Assembly: GCA_030666935.1 (NCBI GenBank) | Contig: DAOUWX010000054.1 | Span: forward strand, 1 to 9,362 | Length of the DNA stretch: 9,362 nt | Origin: Atribacterota bacterium | GTDB lineage: Bacteria; Atribacterota; Phoenicimicrobiia; Phoenicimicrobiales; Phoenicimicrobiaceae | Reading direction: 5' to 3' | In this document: positions 1 through 5,923 of the stretch, piece after piece | Layout: each line of letters starts with the position of its first letter | How positions within the stretch are numbered: the first letter of the stretch is position 1 | Position numbers and translations under genes: made by a program | The notes under the pieces: generated by a model | What the model was told of the DNA's origin: nothing | What the model saw: the letters and a program-made list of their open reading frames with translations, nothing else | The model's database searches: none

Positions 1-6
1 AAATTT

Positions 7-798
7 CTATACAGATATTTTATCTCCATATTTCATGATGATACATTCTAAGCCCATTTTCTCAACTTCATTCTTAAACATCTCATCATTTGCAACATTT
101 AGTTTCCTTGACAACAGGAAACCACAATTATAATGACAGGGTATGACTTTTTTAGGCGACATAGTTTTCACCGCCACCAGGGCTTCCTCCACATTCATCG
201 TATTCCTATACACCTCTCCACCAATAGGAATCATCAATACATCCGGTTTTACTATGTCTTCCCATTCTTTTTGCAGGAGCGTGTCCCCCAAATTGATAAT
301 GGTTTTATTTCCAATGTTGATTTTGAATCCGATGGCACCGAGACCAACTCTTTCGCCGGGACCGGGCGTTTCGTTAAGAAGTTTTAATCCCAAGAATTTG
401 ACGACTACAGGACCGTGCACGGCTTTAAGCCCTTCAATCTTGACATCATCCAAATCAACCACCTCGCCAACATCTATCGGATAAACCTTTTCGAGATGGG
501 TGGAATACTGAATGTCTTTGCCGCGCGGAGCTACAATAAAAGTTTTTTCTCCTTCTTTTTTTACCAGTTCCTTTCCGCAGACAATCGGGGCATCAGCAGC
601 CTCCGCTATCTTATCGGCATACCAGTAGTGGTCAGGATCACCGTGCGTGACTAAAATATGAGTTATACTGTTCCATTCCGATTTCGGGATCAGACTGCCG
701 AGTTTAAACAAATAGGTGTTGAGCCCCGGGTCAATGGCAATTTTAATCTTTTCATTCTCGATAATAAAAGAATTGTAAAGGAAATGTTTTATTTTCAT
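7..798 (-). CDS. Metallo-beta-lactamase-fold hydrolase with HxDxDH metal motif
   Basis: A complete 263-residue protein of the metallo-beta-lactamase (MBL) superfamily, probably a cytoplasmic metal-dependent hydrolase of unknown substrate. The N-terminus has the usual opening strands ending in IAIDPG (residues 20-25). The metal motif is THGDPDH (H52, D54, D56, H57), where the common form is HxHxDH, so the second His is replaced by Asp. Further expected ligands are H128 (AVHGP), D172 (LGDT) and H222 (PCHYN), so the rest of the site looks intact. There is no signal peptide. The ATG is preceded by a strong AGGAGG about 8 bases upstream, which fixes the start. It stands alone, downstream of the terminator of the Lnt-like gene. 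The fold assignment is firm; substrate and pathway cannot be told from the sequence. Confidence 0.88.
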   Translation of the reverse strand: MKIKHFLYNSFIIENEKIKIAIDPGLNTYLFKLGSLIPKSEWNSITHILVTHGDPDHYWYADKIAEAADAPIVCGKELVKKEGEKTFIVAPRGKDIQYSTHLEKVYPIDVGEVVDLDDVKIEGLKAVHGPVVVKFLGLKLLNETPGPGERVGLGAIGFKINIGNKTIINLGDTLLQKEWEDIVKPDVLMIPIGGEVYRNTMNVEEALVAVKTMSPKKVIPCHYNCGFLLSRKLNVANDEMFKNEVEKMGLECIIMKYGDKISV

Positions 799-828
799 AA
801 TTCTTTCCTCCTAATATAATATATCATA
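799..828 (-). promoter_or_regulatory. RBS and possible extended -10 element for the MBL hydrolase
   Basis: Reading the minus strand, TGTTATGAT (TATGAT at 823-828 with an upstream TG, an extended -10 form) lies about 25 bases before the start codon, followed by a perfect AGGAGG ribosome-binding site. I see no convincing -35 at 17 bp, and the leader would be very short, so the promoter call is weak while the RBS is clear. Confidence 0.35.
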
Positions 829-929
829 ACATTTTGCGGATATGCGAAGTGTAAAGCATACAGTTAAAATTGTAGAAACCATCGGGTAATTTAAACATAT
901 CCCTTTAAGCCCCAAATTGGCATATCTTG

Positions 930-941
930 CGAAGTACTTCG
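930..941. repeat. 12-bp perfect palindrome
   Basis: CGAAGTACTTCG is exactly self-complementary. It lies in the spacer between the terminator of the Lnt-like gene and the MBL hydrolase, about 100 bases upstream of the putative MBL -10. It could be a protein-binding site, but it is short and there is no second copy nearby to support that. Confidence 0.4.
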
Positions 942-952
942 TTTAGGCTCTT

Positions 953-996
953 AAAATTAGGACCTCCGCAATTCTCTTACATCATCGCAGAGGTCC
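953..996 (-). terminator. Intrinsic terminator of the Lnt-like operon
   Basis: Arms GGACCTC (960-966) and GAGGTCC (990-996) pair perfectly, with an extra GC/GC pair inside after one mismatch. On the minus strand the stem is followed by TAATTTTAAG, a moderate U-rich tail. It begins 11 bases after the stop codon of the Lnt-like gene, which is the expected place for a terminator. Confidence 0.7.
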
Positions 997-1006
997 AAAT
1001 TTCCGA

Positions 1007-2512
1007 CTAACTTTTTACTGTCTTCTTAGCCCGTTTTCCAACTACAGACTCGAATAGCACAAAAAAGATGTAACCTGCCAGACTAAGCCAGCCCAGCCAA
1101 TCGCCCATGCGGACAAGGGGAGCATCGCCTGTACCGAGGGGTATATCCATAACCAGAGTCAGACGTTCTCCTTCCGGATTAAGTTTCAAGGCCAGAAGGC
1201 GGCCATAGGGGTCAATCAGTGCAGTATTATGTGCTACACCGGTAAAGACTATGGCAACCCGATTCTCAACAGCTCGAAAGACAGAGTTGGTCCACAATTG
1301 CTCGCCGACTCCACCAAACTCACGGATAGGTGCGGCAATCAACTGTGCGCCGTTGCGGGATAGGGTACGGGCAACATCGGTATAGTTCATGTCGTGGCAA
1401 ATCATGGTTGCCAGGTGTCCCAGTGAGGTGTCGTATACCGGGTAAACACCCGCGGTTGGAGTTGGCGGTTCGCCAAAAGCATGGTTCTTGCCGTATACAT
1501 CCAGGAACTCACCTAATGGAGTGAGCACCACGGCTTCATTGCGAAACTCGGTTTCATTAGAAATCACATAGGTAATGAAGAAGTAAGCACCGGTCTCAGT
1601 AGCCAGGGCACGTAGTTCTTCGGTATGTTCCAGTTTCGGGTCAAAGGCCAGTCCCATTTCGGGAGTGAAGATAACCTGTGCACCCTTTCCAGCAGCCTCA
1701 CGAATTTGATCGGTGAGCACTTGAAAACGCAGTTGGGCTGGCGTATCCGTGTCAATGTGGGCTGGTTCAGGGAAATTGGGCTGGAGTGCTGCCACACGCA
1801 CAGTCGTCGCATCTACAGGGGCACTGTTCAAAATAAATAAGCTCATACTAATCCAGACTACCAGGGTAATGCCAGTACCTACTAACCAGCGTTTACTTGC
1901 ATGGATATCCACCGGAACAACATCTCCTGGCTGCCATTTGCGATCGAACCAAGCCATCGCTCCCTGGGCCAGGGTAAAGTTAAATAGCATGATGACCAGA
2001 TTCATCCCGTAGATACTGAATACCGAGACCGGCTGGATCAACCAGGCTTGCGAAGCTTGGGTATAGCCGGTAAAGGCATTGGTGGCCAACATAGGAATGA
2101 AGGTACGGATCATCTCAAAGCCCACCCAGTTGATGACACCTTGCAAAATGAACCAGCGGTAGCGAGTCAACTCATGGAACTTGCGCTCTTTCTGTAGAAA
2201 GAACACTATAATAGCAATCCATACTCCCAAGTATTTGAAGAAAAAGCCTCCTTCATCGCCAAATATTCTTGCCAGGTACGGCCCCAACCAGAATAGCAGG
2301 GCGATAGCAGGCGCCAGACTCGACCATTTACTGGGCAGCAGCCGGTGCTGGGCAAAGACATAAGGGACGAATGCGATCCAAATCAGCGGCCAGATGCCAT
2401 AAGGCGGAAAAGACAACAGTAACATTATGCCGCTGATTGCGGATAGGATGACGCCCAGCAAGAAATACATGGGTTTTACATTTTTTGTTTTGACACTGGA
2501 AACTGTAATCAT
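1007..2512 (-). CDS. Apolipoprotein N-acyltransferase-like membrane protein (nitrilase superfamily)
   Basis: A 501-residue protein with the Lnt layout: several N-terminal membrane segments (about residues 14-34, 40-55, 66-82, 92-106, 118-140, 155-185, 208-229), an extracytoplasmic carbon-nitrogen hydrolase domain (about 236-458), and a last membrane helix (about 470-488). The nitrilase catalytic triad is visible as E285 (FTPEMG), K342 (YGKNH) and C372 (MICHDMNY). In known Lnt proteins this domain transfers an acyl chain from phospholipid to the N-terminal Cys of lipoproteins. The motifs are divergent: GKNH and CHDMNY replace the usual DKxHLVPFGE and CYE forms, so it may acylate something else. 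Length is near that of classical Lnt. The start is set by AAGGAGG upstream of the ATG. It follows a 48-aa membrane protein by 54 bp and is terminated at 960-996. The gene is unusually GC-rich here (about 50% in three lines counted), suggesting transfer. Confidence 0.82.
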   Translation of the reverse strand: MITVSSVKTKNVKPMYFLLGVILSAISGIMLLLSFPPYGIWPLIWIAFVPYVFAQHRLLPSKWSSLAPAIALLFWLGPYLARIFGDEGGFFFKYLGVWIAIIVFFLQKERKFHELTRYRWFILQGVINWVGFEMIRTFIPMLATNAFTGYTQASQAWLIQPVSVFSIYGMNLVIMLFNFTLAQGAMAWFDRKWQPGDVVPVDIHASKRWLVGTGITLVVWISMSLFILNSAPVDATTVRVAALQPNFPEPAHIDTDTPAQLRFQVLTDQIREAAGKGAQVIFTPEMGLAFDPKLEHTEELRALATETGAYFFITYVISNETEFRNEAVVLTPLGEFLDVYGKNHAFGEPPTPTAGVYPVYDTSLGHLATMICHDMNYTDVARTLSRNGAQLIAAPIREFGGVGEQLWTNSVFRAVENRVAIVFTGVAHNTALIDPYGRLLALKLNPEGERLTLVMDIPLGTGDAPLVRMGDWLGWLSLAGYIFFVLFESVVGKRAKKTVKS

Positions 2513-2566
2513 TTTTATTCCTCCTTATTCTTTGTTTAGTAAATGTTTTTACAAAAAGACAGTTTA

Positions 2567-2713
2567 TTATTTCTTCTCTTTTTCTACCCGACGTACACGC
2601 TTGCTTTCTGCATCAGCTTTTGTGAGCAGATAGATCATGCCACCCAAACACAAAAGGAAAATGCCAATGCCAATGGGGGAACCCCATCCTAACATCAAAA
2701 ACCAGTTTTCCAT
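2567..2713 (-). CDS. Small single-pass membrane protein, 48 aa
   Basis: An ATG preceded by an almost ideal ribosome-binding site (AAAGGAGGTGA, 5-6 bases upstream) opens a 48-codon frame. The product begins MENWFLMLGWGSP, continues with one hydrophobic helix (about residues 13-31, GIGIFLLCLGGMIYLL) and ends in a highly charged, basic tail (about 32-48, ADAESKRVRRVEKEKK). This arrangement predicts a single membrane anchor with the Lys/Arg-rich tail in the cytoplasm. It sits 54 bp upstream of the Lnt-like gene on the same strand with no terminator between, so the two are probably co-transcribed and may work together. I do not recognise a family. The quality of the ribosome-binding site and the sensible topology make it much more likely real than chance. 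Confidence 0.75.
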   Translation of the reverse strand: MENWFLMLGWGSPIGIGIFLLCLGGMIYLLTKADAESKRVRRVEKEKK

Positions 2714-2743
2714 CTTTTTCACCTCCTTTTAAAATAGTAAGAG

Positions 2744-2768
2744 TGTCAAGGGGACGGTTCTTTTGACA
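2744..2768. repeat. Short REP-like inverted repeat (TGTCAA...TTGACA)
   Basis: Arms TGTCAA (2744-2749) and TTGACA (2763-2768) flank the core GGGGACGGTTCTT. From general knowledge, this arrangement (TGTCAAAAGAACCGTCCCC read on the other strand) recurs in intergenic regions of many clostridial and other anaerobe genomes, often near IS200/RAYT-type Y1 transposases. Here it is a solitary copy in the gap between the PadR gene and the small membrane protein, with no transposase in the window. Family assignment is from memory and not checked. Confidence 0.55.
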
Positions 2769-2859
2769 TTTTTACAATACCGGCAAAAAGAGTGGAAGTA
2801 CTCTCAACTAAGTGGAAGGCTGTACCAGTTAAAATTAAAACAATTCACAATGCTCCCAG

Positions 2860-3429
2860 TTAATTCCCTCTTTTTTTTCTCTTCTTTTGTTCAATCAACT
2901 GCAAACATTCATCAGCCCACTCTATCCCGGAAGTAATATCCCTATACGCCTTTTTAACTATTAAATTCCAATAAAAAACATCATCTTTAAACTTTCTTTC
3001 CCGACTATAATCCTTGATCCATTGTTCAACTTTATTTAAATATCTTGACTGTTCTTCTTTTTCCTTTTTATATCTCCTTATTTCAAAGGTTAGTTCCTTC
3101 AATTTAATTCTTGATGAGAAAAAGATACGCACTAAAAATTGACTTCTGCTGGTCTGGCTGAGTTGATCAGGGAATTTATTCAGCCAGTTTAAAAAGGTTT
3201 CTTTGCCTTCTTTGGTAAGTTGATAAACTTTACGATCCGGTCTTTTTTCCTGTGGTATAATCTCAGATTTAACTAATCCTTTTCCCTCCATTTTATTTAG
3301 TTCCCGGTATATCTGACTCATCTGAGCAACCCAAAAAAAACCCATGGGATGATCAAGGATTTTTTTTAAATCATAGCCGGTCATCGGCTTATAGTTTAAT
3401 AAACCTAATAAAGCATTTCCTAAAGACAA
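2860..3429 (-). CDS. PadR-family transcriptional regulator
   Basis: A 189-residue regulator. The N-terminal winged helix is typical of PadR: SLGNALLGLLNYKPMTGYDL (residues 2-21), the recognition-helix region FFWVAQMSQIYRELNKME (31-48), and the wing with RPDRKVYQLTKEG (63-75). Residues 90-180 form an all-helical, charged dimerisation domain as in the VirR/Vir_act_alpha_C type. The chosen start is TTG, with AGAGGTGA about 7 bases upstream; no better-placed ATG exists and the conserved PadR N-terminus begins right after it. It probably acts as a homodimeric repressor responding to a small molecule. Its own promoter (3467-3496) encloses a palindrome, suggesting autoregulation. It may also control the downstream membrane-protein/Lnt-like pair (146 bp away) or the upstream radical SAM gene; targets are inferred. 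Confidence 0.9.
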   Translation of the reverse strand: MSLGNALLGLLNYKPMTGYDLKKILDHPMGFFWVAQMSQIYRELNKMEGKGLVKSEIIPQEKRPDRKVYQLTKEGKETFLNWLNKFPDQLSQTSRSQFLVRIFFSSRIKLKELTFEIRRYKKEKEEQSRYLNKVEQWIKDYSRERKFKDDVFYWNLIVKKAYRDITSGIEWADECLQLIEQKKRKKRGN

Positions 3430-3466
3430 ATGAAATCACCTCTTATTATTTTTTTATATAACACTT

Positions 3467-3496
3467 ATTATATAATACATGTATAATAAATATCAA
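3467..3496 (-). promoter_or_regulatory. padR promoter with internal palindromic operator
   Basis: On the minus strand TTGATA (3491-3496) and TATAAT (3467-3472) are separated by 18 bp, a good sigma-A promoter. The spacer holds an imperfect palindrome centred on ACATGT (3477-3482), with matching A/T arms over about 3472-3487. An ACAT/ATGT-type site placed between -35 and -10 fits negative autoregulation, as known for PadR-family proteins. Confidence 0.6.
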
Positions 3497-3642
3497 ATAA
3501 TTTTGAATTTAAAAAATTTATAATGGTAAATGAGGAAACAAAAGAAGGGTATAATGAGGGAATATTTTTAAGGATGGCTTCATTGCGGGTTAGTTCGCAC
3601 TTAATTGCATAATGCTCCCGGGCTTTGCAAAGTGCAGAGTAT

Positions 3643-3658
3643 TTTATTTTAAAATAAA
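3643..3658. repeat. 16-bp AT-only perfect palindrome downstream of the radical SAM gene
   Basis: TTTATTTTAAAATAAA is self-complementary and lies about 60 bases after the stop codon of the radical SAM gene, in the 285-bp gap before padR. It has no GC stem and no clean U tail, so it is a poor terminator. It may be a chance product of AT-rich DNA. Confidence 0.3.
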
Positions 3659-3714
3659 CGAGATCTGGTTTTAGCACAATAATAACACGCCGAAAGATTA
3701 TCCCCTGTCGTATT

Positions 3715-4914
3715 TTATAAAATATCTAAATCTGTTTTGTAAGCACCGACTAACTTCGCCAGGGCGGAGACTTCCTCGGGATGAGCAAACAAAGCACAAG
3801 GCATACCTTCGGTTTCTAGTAGGTGTTCGTTTTTGCATATCTCTTTAAAGAGGGGGCTGGCCAATCCTTCCCGTAAAGTAGAATTAGTAAGATTATGAGT
3901 GGCAATATTTGATACCGGGCAGGGGGTAAGGTCTCCTGCCGGGGTAATATGGGCAAAACCTCTTCCCGCTGATACACATCCTCCGAAATATTCTTCATCC
4001 TTTGGTGAGTGAATTATAAAAATGGGGTTGGTCGAACGAAATTTAAGGATTCGTGCTCTAAATTCTTTTCTTTCTTCCGGTTTAAGAAGGAGAGAGTGAT
4101 CTGTTAACTCCGTTTTGGACTGGGGCAGAGGTGCTTGGGGAATATATTCAATTAGAAAGAGTATTCTTATATTCTGTTTAATCAAATTATCAATATTTTC
4201 AGGATTCATCCAGTACCTAAAGTTCATCCGGGTAACAGTGGCAGATATTCCTGTAGGTACGCCTATTTGGTCAAGGCTTTTAATTGTATTTAAGGCTTTT
4301 TTGTAGACTCCGGTCCCTCTTCTTTTATCGGTAAATTCAGGACTTCCTTCTATACTTACGATGATAGCCAGGTTGGTTGAGCATTTTAAGAGGTTATAAT
4401 CGGCCTTGGTGAGAGTAGTTCCATTGGTAAAAATTACAAATGTCTGGTCTTTAAATTCCTCACAAAGCCCTATCAATTCAGGGAATAAAAAAGGTTCTCC
4501 ACCGGCAATTATATTAACGAATATTCCTATTTCACCTGCTTCTTTTATGACTTTACGCCATTGTTCACGATTTAGCGGAGTTTTGGCTTGAGTTTTATTT
4601 TTTACATTTTTAGGCCTCTGGATATTACCAGCAGTTGAGGAATAACATCCTTCACAATTAAGATTACAGCGGGGAGTAATACTTATGATTAAGGTCGAGG
4701 GCACTTGCAATCCGTTTTTTAATTCTTCTTCCCGGATTTGTCGGGCATTGCTGTAAGCCTGATAAAGAGGAAAAAAACTTTTAAGATAACGAGGGTGCTG
4801 AAGGACCCAGGAGATTAATTTTTTCCCTATATTAGGATTTATTTTATTAAGAGTATCTTTGAGTATTTTTATATTTGCTTTATTAAGATTTTTTCCTATA
4901 ATCTTTAAATCCAT
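3715..4914 (-). CDS. Radical SAM enzyme with C-terminal auxiliary-cluster cysteines
   Basis: A 399-residue radical SAM protein. The 4Fe-4S motif is C83-x3-C87-x2-C90 (PRCNLNCEGCYSS), followed by the SAM-binding AGGEPF (137-142), the FTNGT strand (162-166) and VSIEG (186-190), all in the usual TIM-barrel order. The C-terminal part (about 310-375) carries C313 (GGC), C332 (TPCPVSN), C360 and C373, with G-D-L-T-P-C typical of SPASM/Twitch domains that hold extra iron-sulfur clusters. Fewer cysteines are present than in a full SPASM domain. Such enzymes modify peptides, proteins or small molecules; many SPASM members mature ribosomal peptides. Residues 1-70 form a helical, basic extension. It has its own promoter (5017-5045) and lies downstream of a cysteine peptidase and upstream of padR. 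The substrate is unknown; the enzyme class is certain. Confidence 0.92.
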   Translation of the reverse strand: MDLKIIGKNLNKANIKILKDTLNKINPNIGKKLISWVLQHPRYLKSFFPLYQAYSNARQIREEELKNGLQVPSTLIISITPRCNLNCEGCYSSTAGNIQRPKNVKNKTQAKTPLNREQWRKVIKEAGEIGIFVNIIAGGEPFLFPELIGLCEEFKDQTFVIFTNGTTLTKADYNLLKCSTNLAIIVSIEGSPEFTDKRRGTGVYKKALNTIKSLDQIGVPTGISATVTRMNFRYWMNPENIDNLIKQNIRILFLIEYIPQAPLPQSKTELTDHSLLLKPEERKEFRARILKFRSTNPIFIIHSPKDEEYFGGCVSAGRGFAHITPAGDLTPCPVSNIATHNLTNSTLREGLASPLFKEICKNEHLLETEGMPCALFAHPEEVSALAKLVGAYKTDLDIL

Positions 4915-5016
4915 TTTTCATTATCCTTATTTATAATTTAAAATTACTTTTAAATTTTTAGGTTTTATTTTTAAGCTAACTGAAGGACAATAATTTCCCC
5001 AAAAAAATTTATAAAA

Positions 5017-5045
5017 ATTATACCTGATATTTTAAATAGAATCAA
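5017..5045 (-). promoter_or_regulatory. Sigma-A-type promoter of the radical SAM gene
   Basis: TTGATT (5040-5045) and a perfect TATAAT (5017-5022) are separated by exactly 17 bp on the minus strand. The expected start of transcription, near 5010, gives a leader of about 95 bases before the ATG at 4914, with an AAGGA site about 9 bases upstream of the start codon. Confidence 0.72.
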
Positions 5046-5064
5046 ATAAATTAGTAATCGTGTC

Positions 5065-5113
5065 GAGGGTCAAGGAGAGAAGTATATATGCGCTGTTGTG
5101 CGAAGTTGCCCTC
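5065..5113 (-). other. Inverted repeat at the end of the C39-like peptidase gene
   Basis: GAGGGTCAA (5065-5073) can pair with TTGCCCTC (5106-5113), with one bulged base and a long loop. It overlaps the stop codon of the peptidase gene. No U-tract follows, so it is at best a weak terminator or RNA-stabilising hairpin. Confidence 0.3.
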
Positions 5114-5690
5114 ATTTTGTCCTTGAAACAATCCAAAAACCAATCAGCATGCTGGCTTCATGAGATTTTAAGACCCGGATTAACTTAGATAATTTGGTTT
5201 TTCTAAGTTTTGGAACCCTTATAGCTGGATCTACGATAATTAATTTATCGTTCTCAGTCTCAATCTCTTGAATTAAAGAAACATGCTCTATGTCTCCATC
5301 ATCAAATAGAAACTGACTATTGTAGCAAATAATGATATCATTATCGTTCATAAGATTTTGAATAACAAATTCTGAAACATTTTTTATTTCCTGAACATTA
5401 TAAATAGTCAATTCTAAAGGAAGATTATTTTTAATGAAATAGTTGTTGATAGAGTATTGCTTTTTACTGGTTTGTGTTCCCCAACCAGTTTTCGGAATTC
5501 TGCCTATTCGTGCTTTACTAAACAAGTGCGCCTTTTCCTTAGGTACAATCAAACCCAGTTGATAACCGATTTCCTCTTGTGAAGAAAATTCAAGGCCTCT
5601 CCTCTCTTGAACCATTTGAAGAACGGCTGGGACACAACAATATTCTTTTTCTGTTTTTAGATTATATTTTGGAATTATGCTAATCTTCAT
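5112..5690 (-). CDS. C39-like (papain-fold) cysteine peptidase family protein
   Basis: A protein of 192 residues from the ATG at 5690. A GTG at 5699 would add three residues; neither has a good ribosome-binding site, and GTGGT just before the ATG favours the latter. It shows the C39-like peptidase pattern: Cys motif CCVPAVLQMV (C18-C19, C19 aligning with the catalytic Cys of C-x-P-A), late His in DIEHVSLIQEI (H136), and D154 in LIIVDPAIR as the third member of the triad. Families of this fold include bacteriocin leader peptidases and many uncharacterised soluble hydrolases. It lacks the transporter domains of peptidase-containing ABC exporters and has no signal peptide, so it is probably cytoplasmic. 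It is directly upstream of a radical SAM gene and has an operator-like palindrome over its own promoter. Fold assignment is good; activity is inferred. Confidence 0.68.
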   Translation of the reverse strand: MKISIIPKYNLKTEKEYCCVPAVLQMVQERRGLEFSSQEEIGYQLGLIVPKEKAHLFSKARIGRIPKTGWGTQTSKKQYSINNYFIKNNLPLELTIYNVQEIKNVSEFVIQNLMNDNDIIICYNSQFLFDDGDIEHVSLIQEIETENDKLIIVDPAIRVPKLRKTKLSKLIRVLKSHEASMLIGFWIVSRTK

Positions 5691-5724
5691 GGTGACCACT
5701 TAATATTAATTTTTGTTTATTTTG

Positions 5725-5753
5725 TTTATAGGTAATTTCGCATAACCTATTAA
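5725..5753 (-). promoter_or_regulatory. Candidate promoter and palindromic operator of the C39-like peptidase gene
   Basis: On the minus strand TTAATA (5748-5753) and TATAAA (5725-5730) have 17-bp spacing. Covering almost the whole core promoter is an inverted repeat with arms ATAGGTAAT (5728-5736) and ATAACCTAT (5742-5750), matching at 8 of 9 positions around a 5-base centre TTCGC. Its placement is that of a repressor site. The -35 is weak; the palindrome is directly visible. Confidence 0.5.
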
Positions 5754-5761
5754 GAATAAAA

Positions 5762-5791
5762 AAAGTTGATGCATAACATCAATTTGAACGA
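5762..5791 (-). terminator. Weak intrinsic terminator downstream of the methyltransferase-like gene
   Basis: On the minus strand TTGATG and CATCAA form a 6-bp stem with a 5-base loop, followed by C and seven T. The shape is right for a rho-independent terminator, though the stem is AT-rich. It lies about 140 bases after the methyltransferase-like gene and just upstream of the peptidase promoter, insulating the two. Confidence 0.5.
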
Positions 5792-5923
5792 AAAAATAGT
5801 GAAGTCTTTTATCCTCTGTTATATGACCGAGCGAAGCGAGGCAAGGCACGAAGTACCGCTGGGTTGCCCTTTACCCTTCGCCCTTCCATCAAAACCGTAG
5901 TTTCCAGTGTGTTTCAAACTTTA

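Noticed and set aside
143..654. Plus-strand open frames inside the MBL hydrolase gene
   Set aside because: Shadows of the minus-strand gene; low-complexity composition, no ribosome-binding sites and no family resemblance.
3468..3677. 69-residue minus-strand frame between the radical SAM gene and padR
   Set aside because: It would need a GTG start without a ribosome-binding site, overlaps the padR -35/-10 region, and resembles no family I know. The middle (CKAREHYAIKCELTRNEAI) looks somewhat protein-like, so a gene remnant is not excluded.
5085..5126. Tiny plus-strand frame MRCCAKLPSFCP with a good AAGGAG site
   Set aside because: Twelve codons, cysteine-rich and well placed for translation, but it runs antisense into the peptidase gene with no plus-strand promoter or target gene downstream. 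Most likely chance.
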